The notes below the pieces were generated by a model. It worked only from the letters and a program-made list of their open reading frames with translations. It ran no database searches and had not been told where the DNA came from. DNA of 13,173 nucleotides. Source: MGBC114844 sp910585855 (lineage in GTDB: Bacteria > Bacillota > Clostridia > Lachnospirales > Lachnospiraceae). Positions 1 to 7,014 of this stretch are shown here, piece after piece (the first letter of the stretch is position 1; every line of letters begins with the position of its first letter). The position numbers and the translations under genes were made by a program. The stretch is taken from the NCBI GenBank assembly GCA_965646165.1, contig CBFFYP010000102.1, positions 1-13,173 of the forward strand. Direction: 5' to 3'.

Positions 1-80
1 GAAAAGGCAGAAGTCTTAGAACTTCTTGCTTTTTGGAAACCGGAACAGCAGGCTGCCCACCGTTTTCCAATCTGGCGTCC
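1..80 (+). repeat. Structured dispersed element, copy 1 (3' part only)
   Basis: This is the 3' end of the ~350 bp element found complete at 1497-1854, 2367-2729 and 8454-8853. The window starts inside it. Visible parts are the small AGAAGTCTTAGAACTTCT hairpin (9-26), the AACCGG-AACAG strand (38-48) and the right arm of the terminal stem (51-76), ending in the typical CTGGCGTCC. The arm carries its own variant, TTTTCCAAT, at the positions that differ between copies. The matching left arm should lie upstream of the window. The copy ends about 95 bases before the eno start codon. Confidence 0.9.
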
Positions 81-174
81 TAAAAATGTATTTTTTAAGG
101 GAGGCATAAAAATTCAGAAAAAAGGGAAAGATATGCATAAAATAATAGATATGGAAATTAGGAGGAAAACAGCT

Positions 175-1470
175 ATGCAGGAATATATGGAAATTGTAGA
201 AGTGTTTGGGCGTGAGATTCTTGATTCAAGAGGAAATCCGACTTTGGAAGTAGAAGTTACTTTAGCAGATGGGAGCAGGGGACGGGCTGCTGTGCCGTCT
301 GGTGCTTCCACCGGAAAGTTTGAAGCGGTAGAACTTCGGGATCGGGAAGAACGTTATCAGGGAAAAGGGGTACAAAAAGCCGTATCCTATGTGAATAAAG
401 AGCTTAGACAGGCAGTTCTTCATAAAAATGCAGTGGATCAGCATCAAATTGATCGACTTTTAATTGAAGCGGATGGAAGTGAAAATAAGGGAAATTTTGG
501 TGCAAATGCAATTCTTGGGATTTCTATGGCTGTAGCGCAGGCAGCGGCAAATAGTTTAGAACTGCCTTTATATCGCTATTTGGGTGGGACAGGTGCAAAG
601 CAGCTTCCTGTTCCTATGAGTAATGTCTGCAATGGCGGGGCTCATACAACTTCTGATTTGGACTGGCAGGAGTTTATGATTATGCCGGTTGGGGCTTGCT
701 GCTATCGGGAAGGGCTTCGGATGATTACTGAAATTTATCATCATCTTCGGACAATTTTAAAAGAGGACGGGCATGTAACGGCTGTAGGGGATGAAGGTGG
801 ATTTGCACCGAATGTAAAGGATGCTTTTACTGTATTTGAATATCTGACAAAGGCGACACAAAAGGCAGGGTATCAGACCGGAAAGGATATTGTATTTGCG
901 ATGGATGCGGCTGCCAGTGAGCTTTATGACGAAAAGAGTAAAACGTATATCTTTCCCGGAGAGAGTCGGATGAGCGGAAAGACTGTGGTTCGTTCGGCAC
1001 GGGAAATGATCGATTATTATAGAAAATTGACAGAGCAGTTTCCTTTGGTTTCGATTGAGGACGGGCTTCATGAGGAAGATTGGGACGGATGGGTAGAGAT
1101 GACACGAGAGCTTGGTGAACGGGTACAGCTTGTCGGAGATGATTTGTTTGTTACCAATACAAAGAGGTTGGAAAAGGGAATTTCTCTTGGGGCAGGAAAT
1201 GCAGTTTTAGTGAAGGTCAATCAGATTGGAACAGTTTCAGAAGCTATGGATACGATTGAATTGGCACAGCGATCTGGATATCGGACGATTATTTCTCATC
1301 GCAGCGGGGAAACAGAGGATACGTTTATAGCTGATTTAGCAGTGGCAGTAAATGCCGGGCAGATTAAGACAGGAGCACCTTGCAGAAGTGATCGAGTGGC
1401 GAAGTATAATCAGCTTCTTCGGATTGAGGAACGGCTTGGGACGGGGGCATTTTATCGAAATCCGTTTTGA
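175..1470 (+). CDS. eno: Enolase (phosphopyruvate hydratase)
   Basis: Cytosolic glycolytic enzyme converting 2-phosphoglycerate to phosphoenolpyruvate; 431 residues, the usual family length. The N terminus has the standard EVFGREILDSRGNP block. Active-site features are intact: the GDEGGFAP acid (E207), Mg ligands D244, E295 (SIEDG) and the GDDLF aspartates (321-325), catalytic K347 in VKVNQIGT, the SHRSGETED loop (374-382) and K398 in IKTGAP. I chose ATG 175 because AGGAGG (160-165) sits 9 bases upstream and the protein then begins as enolases do. An in-frame ATG at 133 would add 14 unneeded residues. The stretch NVCNGGAHTTSDLDWQEF is more divergent than in most enolases, but the QEF glutamate is kept. 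The gene is bracketed by element copies 1 and 2 in opposite orientation. I see no convincing promoter in the short gap upstream. Confidence 0.98.
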   Translation: MQEYMEIVEVFGREILDSRGNPTLEVEVTLADGSRGRAAVPSGASTGKFEAVELRDREERYQGKGVQKAVSYVNKELRQAVLHKNAVDQHQIDRLLIEADGSENKGNFGANAILGISMAVAQAAANSLELPLYRYLGGTGAKQLPVPMSNVCNGGAHTTSDLDWQEFMIMPVGACCYREGLRMITEIYHHLRTILKEDGHVTAVGDEGGFAPNVKDAFTVFEYLTKATQKAGYQTGKDIVFAMDAAASELYDEKSKTYIFPGESRMSGKTVVRSAREMIDYYRKLTEQFPLVSIEDGLHEEDWDGWVEMTRELGERVQLVGDDLFVTNTKRLEKGISLGAGNAVLVKVNQIGTVSEAMDTIELAQRSGYRTIISHRSGETEDTFIADLAVAVNAGQIKTGAPCRSDRVAKYNQLLRIEERLGTGAFYRNPF

Positions 1471-1496
1471 ATCGTTTTGGAGTTTTTTGGAATAGA

Positions 1497-1854
1497 GGAC
1501 GCCAGATGCAAAAACGGTGGGCAGCCTGCTGTTCCGGTTTACAAAAAGTAAGAAGTTCTAAAACTTCTGCATTTTTATGCATCCAACCGGACAGACCGGG
1601 GCGCAATTCGCCCATATCGCAGCCAAAGCGGAACTGGTATACCAAAAGATTTTCTCTGCCATAAGGTAGTTTCTTCCCTATCAGTATATGGGCTAAACAC
1701 GCCCCTTTTTTTGCATACCCTGCATGGAAGCAGGATATGCAAAAAATCTTAGGTTTTCAAGCAGAAGTTAAGAACTTCTAACTTTTTTCCAAAGTCACTG
1801 CAGGCTGCCCACCGTTTTTGCATCTGGCTGTTTCTTGGCTTCTGAATAAAAAAA
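1497..1854 (-). repeat. Structured dispersed element, copy 2 (complete, minus orientation)
   Basis: Complete copy starting 26 bases after eno. The terminal stem pairs 1501-1526 with 1803-1828, a perfect 26 bp. Inside, read on the minus strand, are an AGAAGTT/AACTTCT hairpin, a T-run/A-run hairpin around GCATATCCTGC, and the GGGGCG + GCCCATAT stem (1598-1603 with 1700-1705). The conserved internal-loop strands TGTTTA and GAATT are present. The sequence GCCAAGAAACAGCC and a T-run extend the 5' side of the element to about 1854. No ribosome binding site or credible gene lies within it. With the promoter that follows, it fills the eno-secG gap. Confidence 0.9.
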
Positions 1855-1959
1855 TGAATAGCGTGTTATTTCGTGTTTACTTATACTTTGCGTTTCTTTG
1901 TATTGTATAATAATATACTTTACGGTTGGGAAACTAATTGTAGTTTTGATTATTTGTGG

Positions 1960-1988
1960 TTGAAACTGTGGGGTATTTGTGATATAAT
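1960..1988 (+). promoter_or_regulatory. Sigma-A promoter of secG, extended -10
   Basis: TTGAAA (1960-1965), a 17-base spacer and TATAAT (1983-1988), preceded by TG in the extended -10 position. Transcription should begin near 1995, giving a leader of about 33 bases. It shows that secG does not depend on read-through from eno. Confidence 0.85.
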
Positions 1989-2027
1989 CCTACCGTATCT
2001 TTGATTGGAACAGTAGGAGGTGGTATT

Positions 2028-2264
2028 GTGACAGTTGTTAAAATTATTGTGACCATTATTTTTGCATTGATTTGTTTGGCTTTAACAGTGATTGTATTGA
2101 TGCAGGAAGGAAAGTCAGGCGGATTATCCGGTTCTGTTGCCGGTTCTACGGAAACATATTGGGGAAGAAATAAAGGACGTTCTATGGAAGGAAAACTGGA
2201 AAAAATTACAAAGTATCTTGCAATCGGATTTATTGTATTATCTCTTGTTTTAAATATTCTTTAG
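2028..2264 (+). CDS. secG: SecG, preprotein translocase subunit
   Basis: Small integral membrane subunit of the SecYEG channel that assists SecA-driven protein export. At 78 residues it has the normal SecG size. Two hydrophobic helices (about residues 4-26 and 58-78) flank the conserved cytoplasmic loop: LMQEGKSGGLSGSVAGS, then YWGRNKGRSMEGKL. The GTG start at 2028 is preferred: TAGGAGG ends 7 bases upstream and the helix begins at once. A longer reading from TTG 2001 would place that ribosome binding site inside the coding region and add nine unusual residues. It sits between eno and rnr, the arrangement common in clostridia, as a single-gene transcript with its own promoter and terminator. 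Element copies 2 and 3, facing opposite ways, bracket it. Confidence 0.95.
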   Translation: MTVVKIIVTIIFALICLALTVIVLMQEGKSGGLSGSVAGSTETYWGRNKGRSMEGKLEKITKYLAIGFIVLSLVLNIL

Positions 2265-2296
2265 TAAAAACGTAATTTTATTTTGGGATAATCAGA

Positions 2297-2330
2297 GCCA
2301 AGAAGAGATTTTTATTTCTTCTTGGCTTTT
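2297..2330 (+). terminator. Rho-independent terminator of secG
   Basis: Perfect 10 bp stem GCCAAGAAGA (2297-2306) with TCTTCTTGGC (2317-2326), 10-base loop, then TTTT. It starts about 30 bases after the secG stop codon. Confidence 0.9.
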
Positions 2331-2366
2331 GATATGCAGAGCTTTTATTAAACTTATAGGATGCTG

Positions 2367-2729
2367 TTTCTTTTTTGTTTCGGAGTCAAGAAACAGCCAG
2401 ATACGGAAACGGTGGGCAGCCAGCAGTGACTTTGGAAAAAAGTTAGAAGTTCTTAACTTCTGCTTGAAAACCTAAGATTTTTTTGCATATCCTGCTTCTA
2501 TGCAGGGTATGCAAAAAAAAGGGGCGTGTTTAGCCCATATACTGATAGGGAAGAAACTGTTTTGTGCTAGAGGAAATCTTTTGGTATGCCAGTTCTTTTT
2601 TGGCTGCGATATGGGCGAATTGCGCCCCGGTCTGTCCGGTTGGATGCAGGGAAATGCAGAAGTTTTAGAACTTCTTGCTTTTTGGAAACCGGAACAGCAG
2701 GCTGCCCACCGTTTCCGTATCTGGCGTCC
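2367..2729 (+). repeat. Structured dispersed element, copy 3 (complete, plus orientation)
   Basis: The clearest copy, in the secG-rnr gap. Terminal stem: 2396-2421 with 2700-2725, a perfect 26 bp. Hairpin A: 2445-2451 with 2455-2461. Hairpin B: about 2478-2495 with 2502-2519, including one G-U pair. Stem C: GGGGCG 2521-2526 with CGCCCC 2623-2628, and GCCCATAT 2533-2540 with ATATGGGC 2609-2616. Stem D: CTGTCCGGTT 2632-2641 with 2687-2697, enclosing hairpin E at 2658-2675. Upstream, GCTGTTTCTT (about 2364-2373) is complementary to AAGAAACAGC (about 2388-2397). An apparent 100-codon reading frame crosses the copy but is not a credible gene. Confidence 0.92.
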
Positions 2730-2765
2730 TCCATTTGAAACTTTAAGAGATACAGATATTTTTGG

Positions 2766-2794
2766 TTGCAGGACGTTTTTTTTTGGAGTAAAAT
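2766..2794 (+). promoter_or_regulatory. Possible promoter of the rnr-smpB operon
   Basis: TTGCAG (2766-2771), 17-base spacer, TAAAAT (2789-2794), directly after element copy 3. The spacing is ideal and the hexamers are fair matches. The leader to rnr would be about 95 bases; I see nothing definite in it. Confidence 0.5.
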
Positions 2795-2895
2795 GGGAAT
2801 AGAAATAGTGAGTGAAAGGTTTTTAAAGAAATAGAAGAGTGTAAGGGATTTTACGAGTTGTTTGTATTTTAGTTTAAGAAAGGAAGGGCAAAGTT

Positions 2896-5031
2896 ATGAC
2901 AGAAGAAAGTTTAAAGAGAAGAAAACAGATTTTGCTGGACTTAGTAAATGAAAAAGATTATGTACCAATGAAAGCAAAGGAACTGGCAGTCCTTTTGCAG
3001 GTATCAAAGGAAGAACGCCCGGATTTGGACTATGTGCTGAAGGAACTTGTAGAATCCGGTCAATTAAGTATTAGTAAACGTGGAAAATATAGTAAACCGG
3101 AAGCCTTGGGGCTGGTTGGGGTTTTTTCTGCTACGGCAAAGGGATTTGGATTTGTTTCGGTCGAGGGACAGGAAGAGGATATTTATATTAAAGAGAGTAA
3201 TACGAATGGTGCATTGGATAAAGATACCGTACAGGTTTTTTTATTTTCGGAGCAGACCGGAAAACGCAGAGAGGGAGAGATTGTAAAGATTCTTTCTCAT
3301 CATATTACGGAAGTGGTAGGGCTTTATCAGAAGTGTAAAAATTATGGTTTTGTGATTCCAGACAGTATGAAATTTGCCAGAGATATTTATGTACAGGAGA
3401 ATCGGTCGAAAGGGGCAGTAGACGGGCATAAAGTGGTAGTAAAGATTACGGATTACGGAAGCAAAAATAAAAAGCCGGAGGGAATTGTAAAGGAGATTAT
3501 CGGGCATGTGAACGATCCCGGAACGGATATTATGTCGATTGTAAAAGAACATGGGCTTCCTGTGGAATTTCCGGCAGATGTTATGAAGCAGGTGCAAAAG
3601 ATTCCTTCTGAGGTGGAAGAGGAGGAAAAAGCAGGAAGGCTAGATTTAAGAGACTGGCAGACGGTGACGATTGACGGAGAAGATGCAAAGGATTTAGATG
3701 ATGCTGTGACATTGACAAAGGAAGGGGATCGCTATATTTTAGGGGTGCATATTGCGGATGTGACAAATTATGTAACTGAAAAAAGTCCTTTGGATCGGGA
3801 GGCATTGAAAAGGGGTACGAGTGTTTATCTGGTGGATCGGGTGATTCCTATGCTGCCTCATAAATTGTCAAATGGGATTTGTTCGTTAAATGCCGGAGTG
3901 GATCGGCTGGCTTTGAGCTGTATTATGACGATTGATTCGAAAGGAACGGTGGTCGATCATAAGATTGCGGAAACGGTAATTCGAGTGGATCGGCGAATGA
4001 GTTATACTAGTGTCAATCGGATTATTGAGGAGCAGGATGAAGCAGAAAAAAAAGAATATGAGCCGCTTGTGCCGTTGTTTTTTTTGATGAAGGAGTTGGC
4101 GGATATTCTTCGGCAGAAGAGAAAGCAGCGAGGGTCGATTGATTTTGATTTTCCAGAAACAAAAGTGATTTTGGATGCGAAGGGGAAGCCTTTGGAAATT
4201 AAGCCTTATGAGCGAAATAGTGCAACAAAGATTATTGAAGATTTTATGCTGATTACCAATGAAACGATTGCAGAAGATTATTTTTGGCAGGAGATGCCAT
4301 TTGTCTATCGGACGCATGATACGCCGGATGCGGAGAAGATTCAGAAGTTAGAAGTGTTTATCAATAATTTCGGCTATGGAATTAAAAATTCAAAAGAGGG
4401 GATTCATCCAAAGGAACTGCAAAAACTTCTTGTGCGAATAGAGGATTCACCGGAGGAATCACTGATTAGCCGACTGACGCTTCGATCGATGAAACAGGCA
4501 AAATATACGGTGACAAATACAGGGCATTTTGGATTGTCGGCGAAATATTACTGTCATTTTACTTCTCCGATTCGGCGGTATCCTGATTTGCAGATTCATC
4601 GAATTATTAAAGAAAGTCTGCATGGAGGATTAAAAGAAAAACGGGTTTCGCACTATGAAAAGATATTGGGACAGGTAGCGGATCAGTCGAGTGCGATGGA
4701 GAGAAGAGCAGATGAGGCAGAACGGGATACGGTGAAGTTAAAGAAGTGCGAATATATGGAAAAGCGGATTGGTCAGGTATTTACCGGCGTGATTTCTGGG
4801 ATGAGTACGTATGGATTTTATGTGGAGCTTCCTAATACAGTGGAAGGGATGGTGCATGTCAATTCTTTGACGGATGATTATTATTACTATGATGAAGAAG
4901 TTTATGAAATGGTTGGAAAGGAATCTGGGAATCGGTATAAGTTAGGGCAGACGGTGGATGTGGCAGTGGTTGGAACAGATCGGCTGCAAAGGACGATTGA
5001 TTTTGAAATAAAGGAAAAAGATGAGGATTAG
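2896..5031 (+). CDS. rnr: Ribonuclease R
   Basis: Processive 3'-to-5' exoribonuclease that degrades structured RNA and, with SmpB and tmRNA, non-stop mRNA. Its 711 residues fit the family. Order of domains: N-terminal winged helix (about 1-65), two cold-shock OB folds (about 70-140 and 145-215, with GFGFVSV and YGFVIP), the RNB catalytic domain (about 245-580) and a C-terminal S1 domain (about 630-708). Catalytic metal-binding aspartates D260, D266, D268 and D269 lie in IDGEDAKDLDDAV. The RNB signature HFTSPIRRYPDLQIHR is at 554-569. The lysine-rich tail of the E. coli enzyme is missing, which is usual in Firmicutes. AGGAAGG (2881-2887) precedes ATG 2896. The stop codon is 3 bases before smpB, so the two genes are co-transcribed. 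Confidence 0.97.
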   Translation: MTEESLKRRKQILLDLVNEKDYVPMKAKELAVLLQVSKEERPDLDYVLKELVESGQLSISKRGKYSKPEALGLVGVFSATAKGFGFVSVEGQEEDIYIKESNTNGALDKDTVQVFLFSEQTGKRREGEIVKILSHHITEVVGLYQKCKNYGFVIPDSMKFARDIYVQENRSKGAVDGHKVVVKITDYGSKNKKPEGIVKEIIGHVNDPGTDIMSIVKEHGLPVEFPADVMKQVQKIPSEVEEEEKAGRLDLRDWQTVTIDGEDAKDLDDAVTLTKEGDRYILGVHIADVTNYVTEKSPLDREALKRGTSVYLVDRVIPMLPHKLSNGICSLNAGVDRLALSCIMTIDSKGTVVDHKIAETVIRVDRRMSYTSVNRIIEEQDEAEKKEYEPLVPLFFLMKELADILRQKRKQRGSIDFDFPETKVILDAKGKPLEIKPYERNSATKIIEDFMLITNETIAEDYFWQEMPFVYRTHDTPDAEKIQKLEVFINNFGYGIKNSKEGIHPKELQKLLVRIEDSPEESLISRLTLRSMKQAKYTVTNTGHFGLSAKYYCHFTSPIRRYPDLQIHRIIKESLHGGLKEKRVSHYEKILGQVADQSSAMERRADEAERDTVKLKKCEYMEKRIGQVFTGVISGMSTYGFYVELPNTVEGMVHVNSLTDDYYYYDEEVYEMVGKESGNRYKLGQTVDVAVVGTDRLQRTIDFEIKEKDED

Positions 5032-5034
5032 AAG

Positions 5035-5502
5035 ATGGGAAAGGACAGTATTAAGCTGATTGCAAATAATAAAAAGGCACATTTTGATTATTTTATAGAG
5101 CAGACTTATGAGGCGGGGATTTCACTTCATGGTACGGAGGTGAAATCTCTTCGGATGGGGAAGTGCAGTGTAAAAGAGGCATTTATTCGGATTGAAAACG
5201 GAGAAGTTTTTATCTATGGGATGCATATCAGTCCTTATGAAAAGGGGAATATTTTTAATAAAGATCCGCTTCGGGTCAGAAAACTTTTGCTGCATGATTA
5301 TGAGATTCATAAGATGGCGGGGCAGGTGCAGGCAGCAGGGTATACGATTGTGCCGCTTCGGGTTTATTTTAAAGGAAGTTTGGCAAAAGTGGAAATTGGC
5401 GTGGCACGAGGGAAGAAGATTTATGATAAACGACAGGATATTGCAAAGAAGGATCAGAGGCGGGAGGCGGAGAAGGAATTTAAGGTGAAGAATCTTTATT
5501 GA
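5035..5502 (+). CDS. smpB: SmpB, tmRNA-binding protein
   Basis: Binds the tRNA-like part of tmRNA and places it in the A site of stalled ribosomes, so that broken mRNAs are released and unfinished proteins are tagged. 155 residues, normal length. It has the N-terminal NNKKAHFDYFIEQTYEAGI block, the GTEVKSLR motif, the LLLHDYEI segment, GVARGKKIYDKRQ, and a basic C-terminal tail ending EKEFKVKNLY, which enters the mRNA channel. A GAGG ribosome binding site lies within the last codons of rnr, so translation is probably coupled. The partner ssrA (tmRNA) often lies downstream but is not recognisable in this window. Confidence 0.97.
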   Translation: MGKDSIKLIANNKKAHFDYFIEQTYEAGISLHGTEVKSLRMGKCSVKEAFIRIENGEVFIYGMHISPYEKGNIFNKDPLRVRKLLLHDYEIHKMAGQVQAAGYTIVPLRVYFKGSLAKVEIGVARGKKIYDKRQDIAKKDQRREAEKEFKVKNLY

Positions 5503-5504
5503 GA

Positions 5505-5670
5505 GGGGGACGCTGAAATCCAAAGGGGGATGCCGAAAGTCAAAGGGAGTGCTATACCGAGCCTGCTTGCGCTTAGCATTTCCTCGTAGCGGACACATAA
5601 GACGTTAAAATACAGCGTCTAAGTGCCAACGGGAAATGATGACCCTTTGTAGCACTCTCTTTGGTTTTTG
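5505..5670 (+). repeat. GGGGGACGCTGAAA-type repeat and smpB operon terminator
   Basis: It starts 2 bases after smpB with two 20-bp direct repeats (5505-5524 and 5525-5544; consensus GGGGGAYGCYGAAANYCAAA). A long imperfect hairpin follows: the 14 bp outer stem 5541-5554 pairs with 5650-5663 and is followed by a T-run, so it should terminate rnr-smpB transcription. Inner pairs include CATTTCC with GGAAATG, and AGACG with CGTCT around 5602-5620. I have an unverified memory of similar sequences scattered in Lachnospiraceae genomes. The related copy at 10985-11072 shares the start but not the interior. Confidence 0.7.
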
Positions 5671-5753
5671 GTTGTGTATGATAGAGAGTGAGGAGAAAGA
5701 GTTTTGTAAGATTGAAAAATATGTGTGAGAGGGTTGGGGAATGGTGGTAGGGG

Positions 5754-6815
5754 TTATGGTTCGTTGTATTCCTCAAATGCTGGAACAGGATATCTTGGAT
5801 TACTATAATAAAAAGTTTGATTTGGTTTATTTGGAATGACAGTAATTGGTAAATCAATGGTTACAATTTTAGGTTCTTGAGTTTCGTAAGTAAGATATTT
5901 TAGCCAATATTGAATGATATAGTTTCCTTCTTTTTTTAACCATCTATTCGTTATCAAACCGCTTGAAGTACTGCTATTTATTAGGATAAAATAGGGTTCT
6001 TTATATTCATTGGGCATCCAATAAGTACGATTATAAATATCGAGTTCTTCTTTTGTATCACAATTGATTAAGGTTATATAAACGGGTACTTGTCCTCCTT
6101 GTTCATACCATGGATACCATTTTCCTTCTACTGGTTCGATTTTTGCCCATGTACGAATGGATTCTCCTGTTCGATAAATATTTTTATCAGAAATAGCATA
6201 AAATCGAAGACGATCTTCTAAAATGATTTCTTTTTCTATTTTATTGCTTCCATCGCTTATGATATTAATTTTTTTTGTGGTAGTTATTTTTTTAGGAGTA
6301 TGCCGACAATCTTTGTCGTCATAATAAAGAAATTCGGCGAAGAAAGTATACTCTCCTTCTGGTAAAGATAACCAGGTATTCCAATTAGGACCTCCTAAGA
6401 TTGCTACAGAATCTATGGTATCTTTGCATCGGTATTCACCGGTAAAAGTTTTTATGCCCATTACATGAGCAAAATCAATATATCCGTTATAACAAGTCAT
6501 ATCTCGTTTTACTTTAGAATCTGGTTTTAATTCATAAATACCATTTAAAATATCATCAATATCAGTTATGGCATGAAATCCATTATCTCCTATAATTTCC
6601 ATATTACAAGAAGAAATTTTATAATATACACTCTGCTTGCTGTTATTTGCAATCGTAACGAAATAGGAAATCCATTCCCCATTCTCGTAAGTATCTTTTT
6701 CGGTTAGGATTTCTAATTGTAATTCTTCTTTTTTTATAGTTGTTATATTTTTATAACAGATGATACTGAAAAATAGAAATACGATCAATAGGGAGATGTG
6801 CCATAGTTTTTTCAT
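5754..6815 (-). CDS. Exported hypothetical protein with two Ig-like beta domains
   Basis: 353 residues; function not recognised. The first ~20 residues (KKLWHISLLIVFLFFSIIC) form a signal peptide or membrane anchor, so the protein acts outside the cell membrane. C20 does not sit in a good lipobox. Two beta-rich domains follow. The first (about 34-195) begins LEILTEKDTYENGEW and continues to ANNS; the second (about 205-340) begins YAISDKNIYRTGESI. The shared 'xDKxxYxxGExI' opening resembles Ig-like folds, including BsuPI proteinase-inhibitor-type domains; this is a pattern impression, not a proven homology. ATG 6815 has GGAGG 4 bases upstream. The gene lies downstream of the protease on the same strand, but a hairpin separates them. 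Their signal peptides share KKLW, and both are AT-richer than the flanking housekeeping genes. Confidence 0.8.
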   Translation of the reverse strand: MKKLWHISLLIVFLFFSIICYKNITTIKKEELQLEILTEKDTYENGEWISYFVTIANNSKQSVYYKISSCNMEIIGDNGFHAITDIDDILNGIYELKPDSKVKRDMTCYNGYIDFAHVMGIKTFTGEYRCKDTIDSVAILGGPNWNTWLSLPEGEYTFFAEFLYYDDKDCRHTPKKITTTKKINIISDGSNKIEKEIILEDRLRFYAISDKNIYRTGESIRTWAKIEPVEGKWYPWYEQGGQVPVYITLINCDTKEELDIYNRTYWMPNEYKEPYFILINSSTSSGLITNRWLKKEGNYIIQYWLKYLTYETQEPKIVTIDLPITVIPNKPNQTFYYSNPRYPVPAFEEYNEP

Positions 6816-6830
6816 TTTTCCTCCTTCAAT

Positions 6831-6847
6831 AATGAAATCATTTCATT
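6831..6847 (-). promoter_or_regulatory. Perfect palindrome upstream of the exported-protein gene
   Basis: AATGAAAT-C-ATTTCATT has 8-base arms with a 1-base centre, located 16 bases upstream of the start codon and just before the ribosome binding site. It could be a repressor operator or a small leader structure. AT-rich chance symmetry cannot be excluded. Confidence 0.35.
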
Positions 6848-6945
6848 GTTCATTTAGAACTTTGTAAATTTTTTGCCTATTTTTATGAAAATAATGTTTA
6901 CATATATTTTTATATAATATATTAACATTTAAAATATAAGAAATT

Positions 6946-6979
6946 CTCCATTTCTATATTATAAAATATAGAAATGGAG
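6946..6979 (-). terminator. Terminator-like hairpin after the protease gene
   Basis: Perfect 15 bp inverted repeat (6946-6960 with 6965-6979) with a 4-base loop, 36 bases beyond the protease stop codon. On the minus strand it is followed by an AT-rich tract with short T-runs rather than one clean T-run. It should separate the protease transcript from the next gene. Confidence 0.7.
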
Positions 6980-7014
6980 TAATTTATTTATAGAACTTAA
7001 TTATATGATAAATA

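Noticed and set aside
133..174. Enolase start at ATG 133
   Set aside because: It adds 14 residues not seen in enolases and would place the strong AGGAGG inside the coding region.
2001..2027. SecG start at TTG 2001
   Set aside because: It has no ribosome binding site; GTG 2028 has TAGGAGG at good spacing and gives the normal SecG length.
2500..2802. Reading frame across copy 3 with a shared peptide (GELRPGLSGWM ... LELLAFWKPEQQAAHRF)
   Set aside because: The same frame is open in copies 1, 2, 3 and 5, but it breaks in copy 4, has no ribosome binding site and is explained by the conserved stems. Changes follow base pairing rather than codon positions.
3241..4317. Long minus-strand reading frames within rnr and other genes
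   Set aside because: They lie opposite well-conserved coding sequence and have no family motifs or ribosome binding sites.
5503..5670. tmRNA (ssrA) gene directly after smpB
   Set aside because: The region is structured and starts with GGGGGACGCTG, but it lacks a T-arm GGTTCGANTCC, a CCA-type 3' end and a recognisable tag reading frame. It fits a repeat and terminator better.
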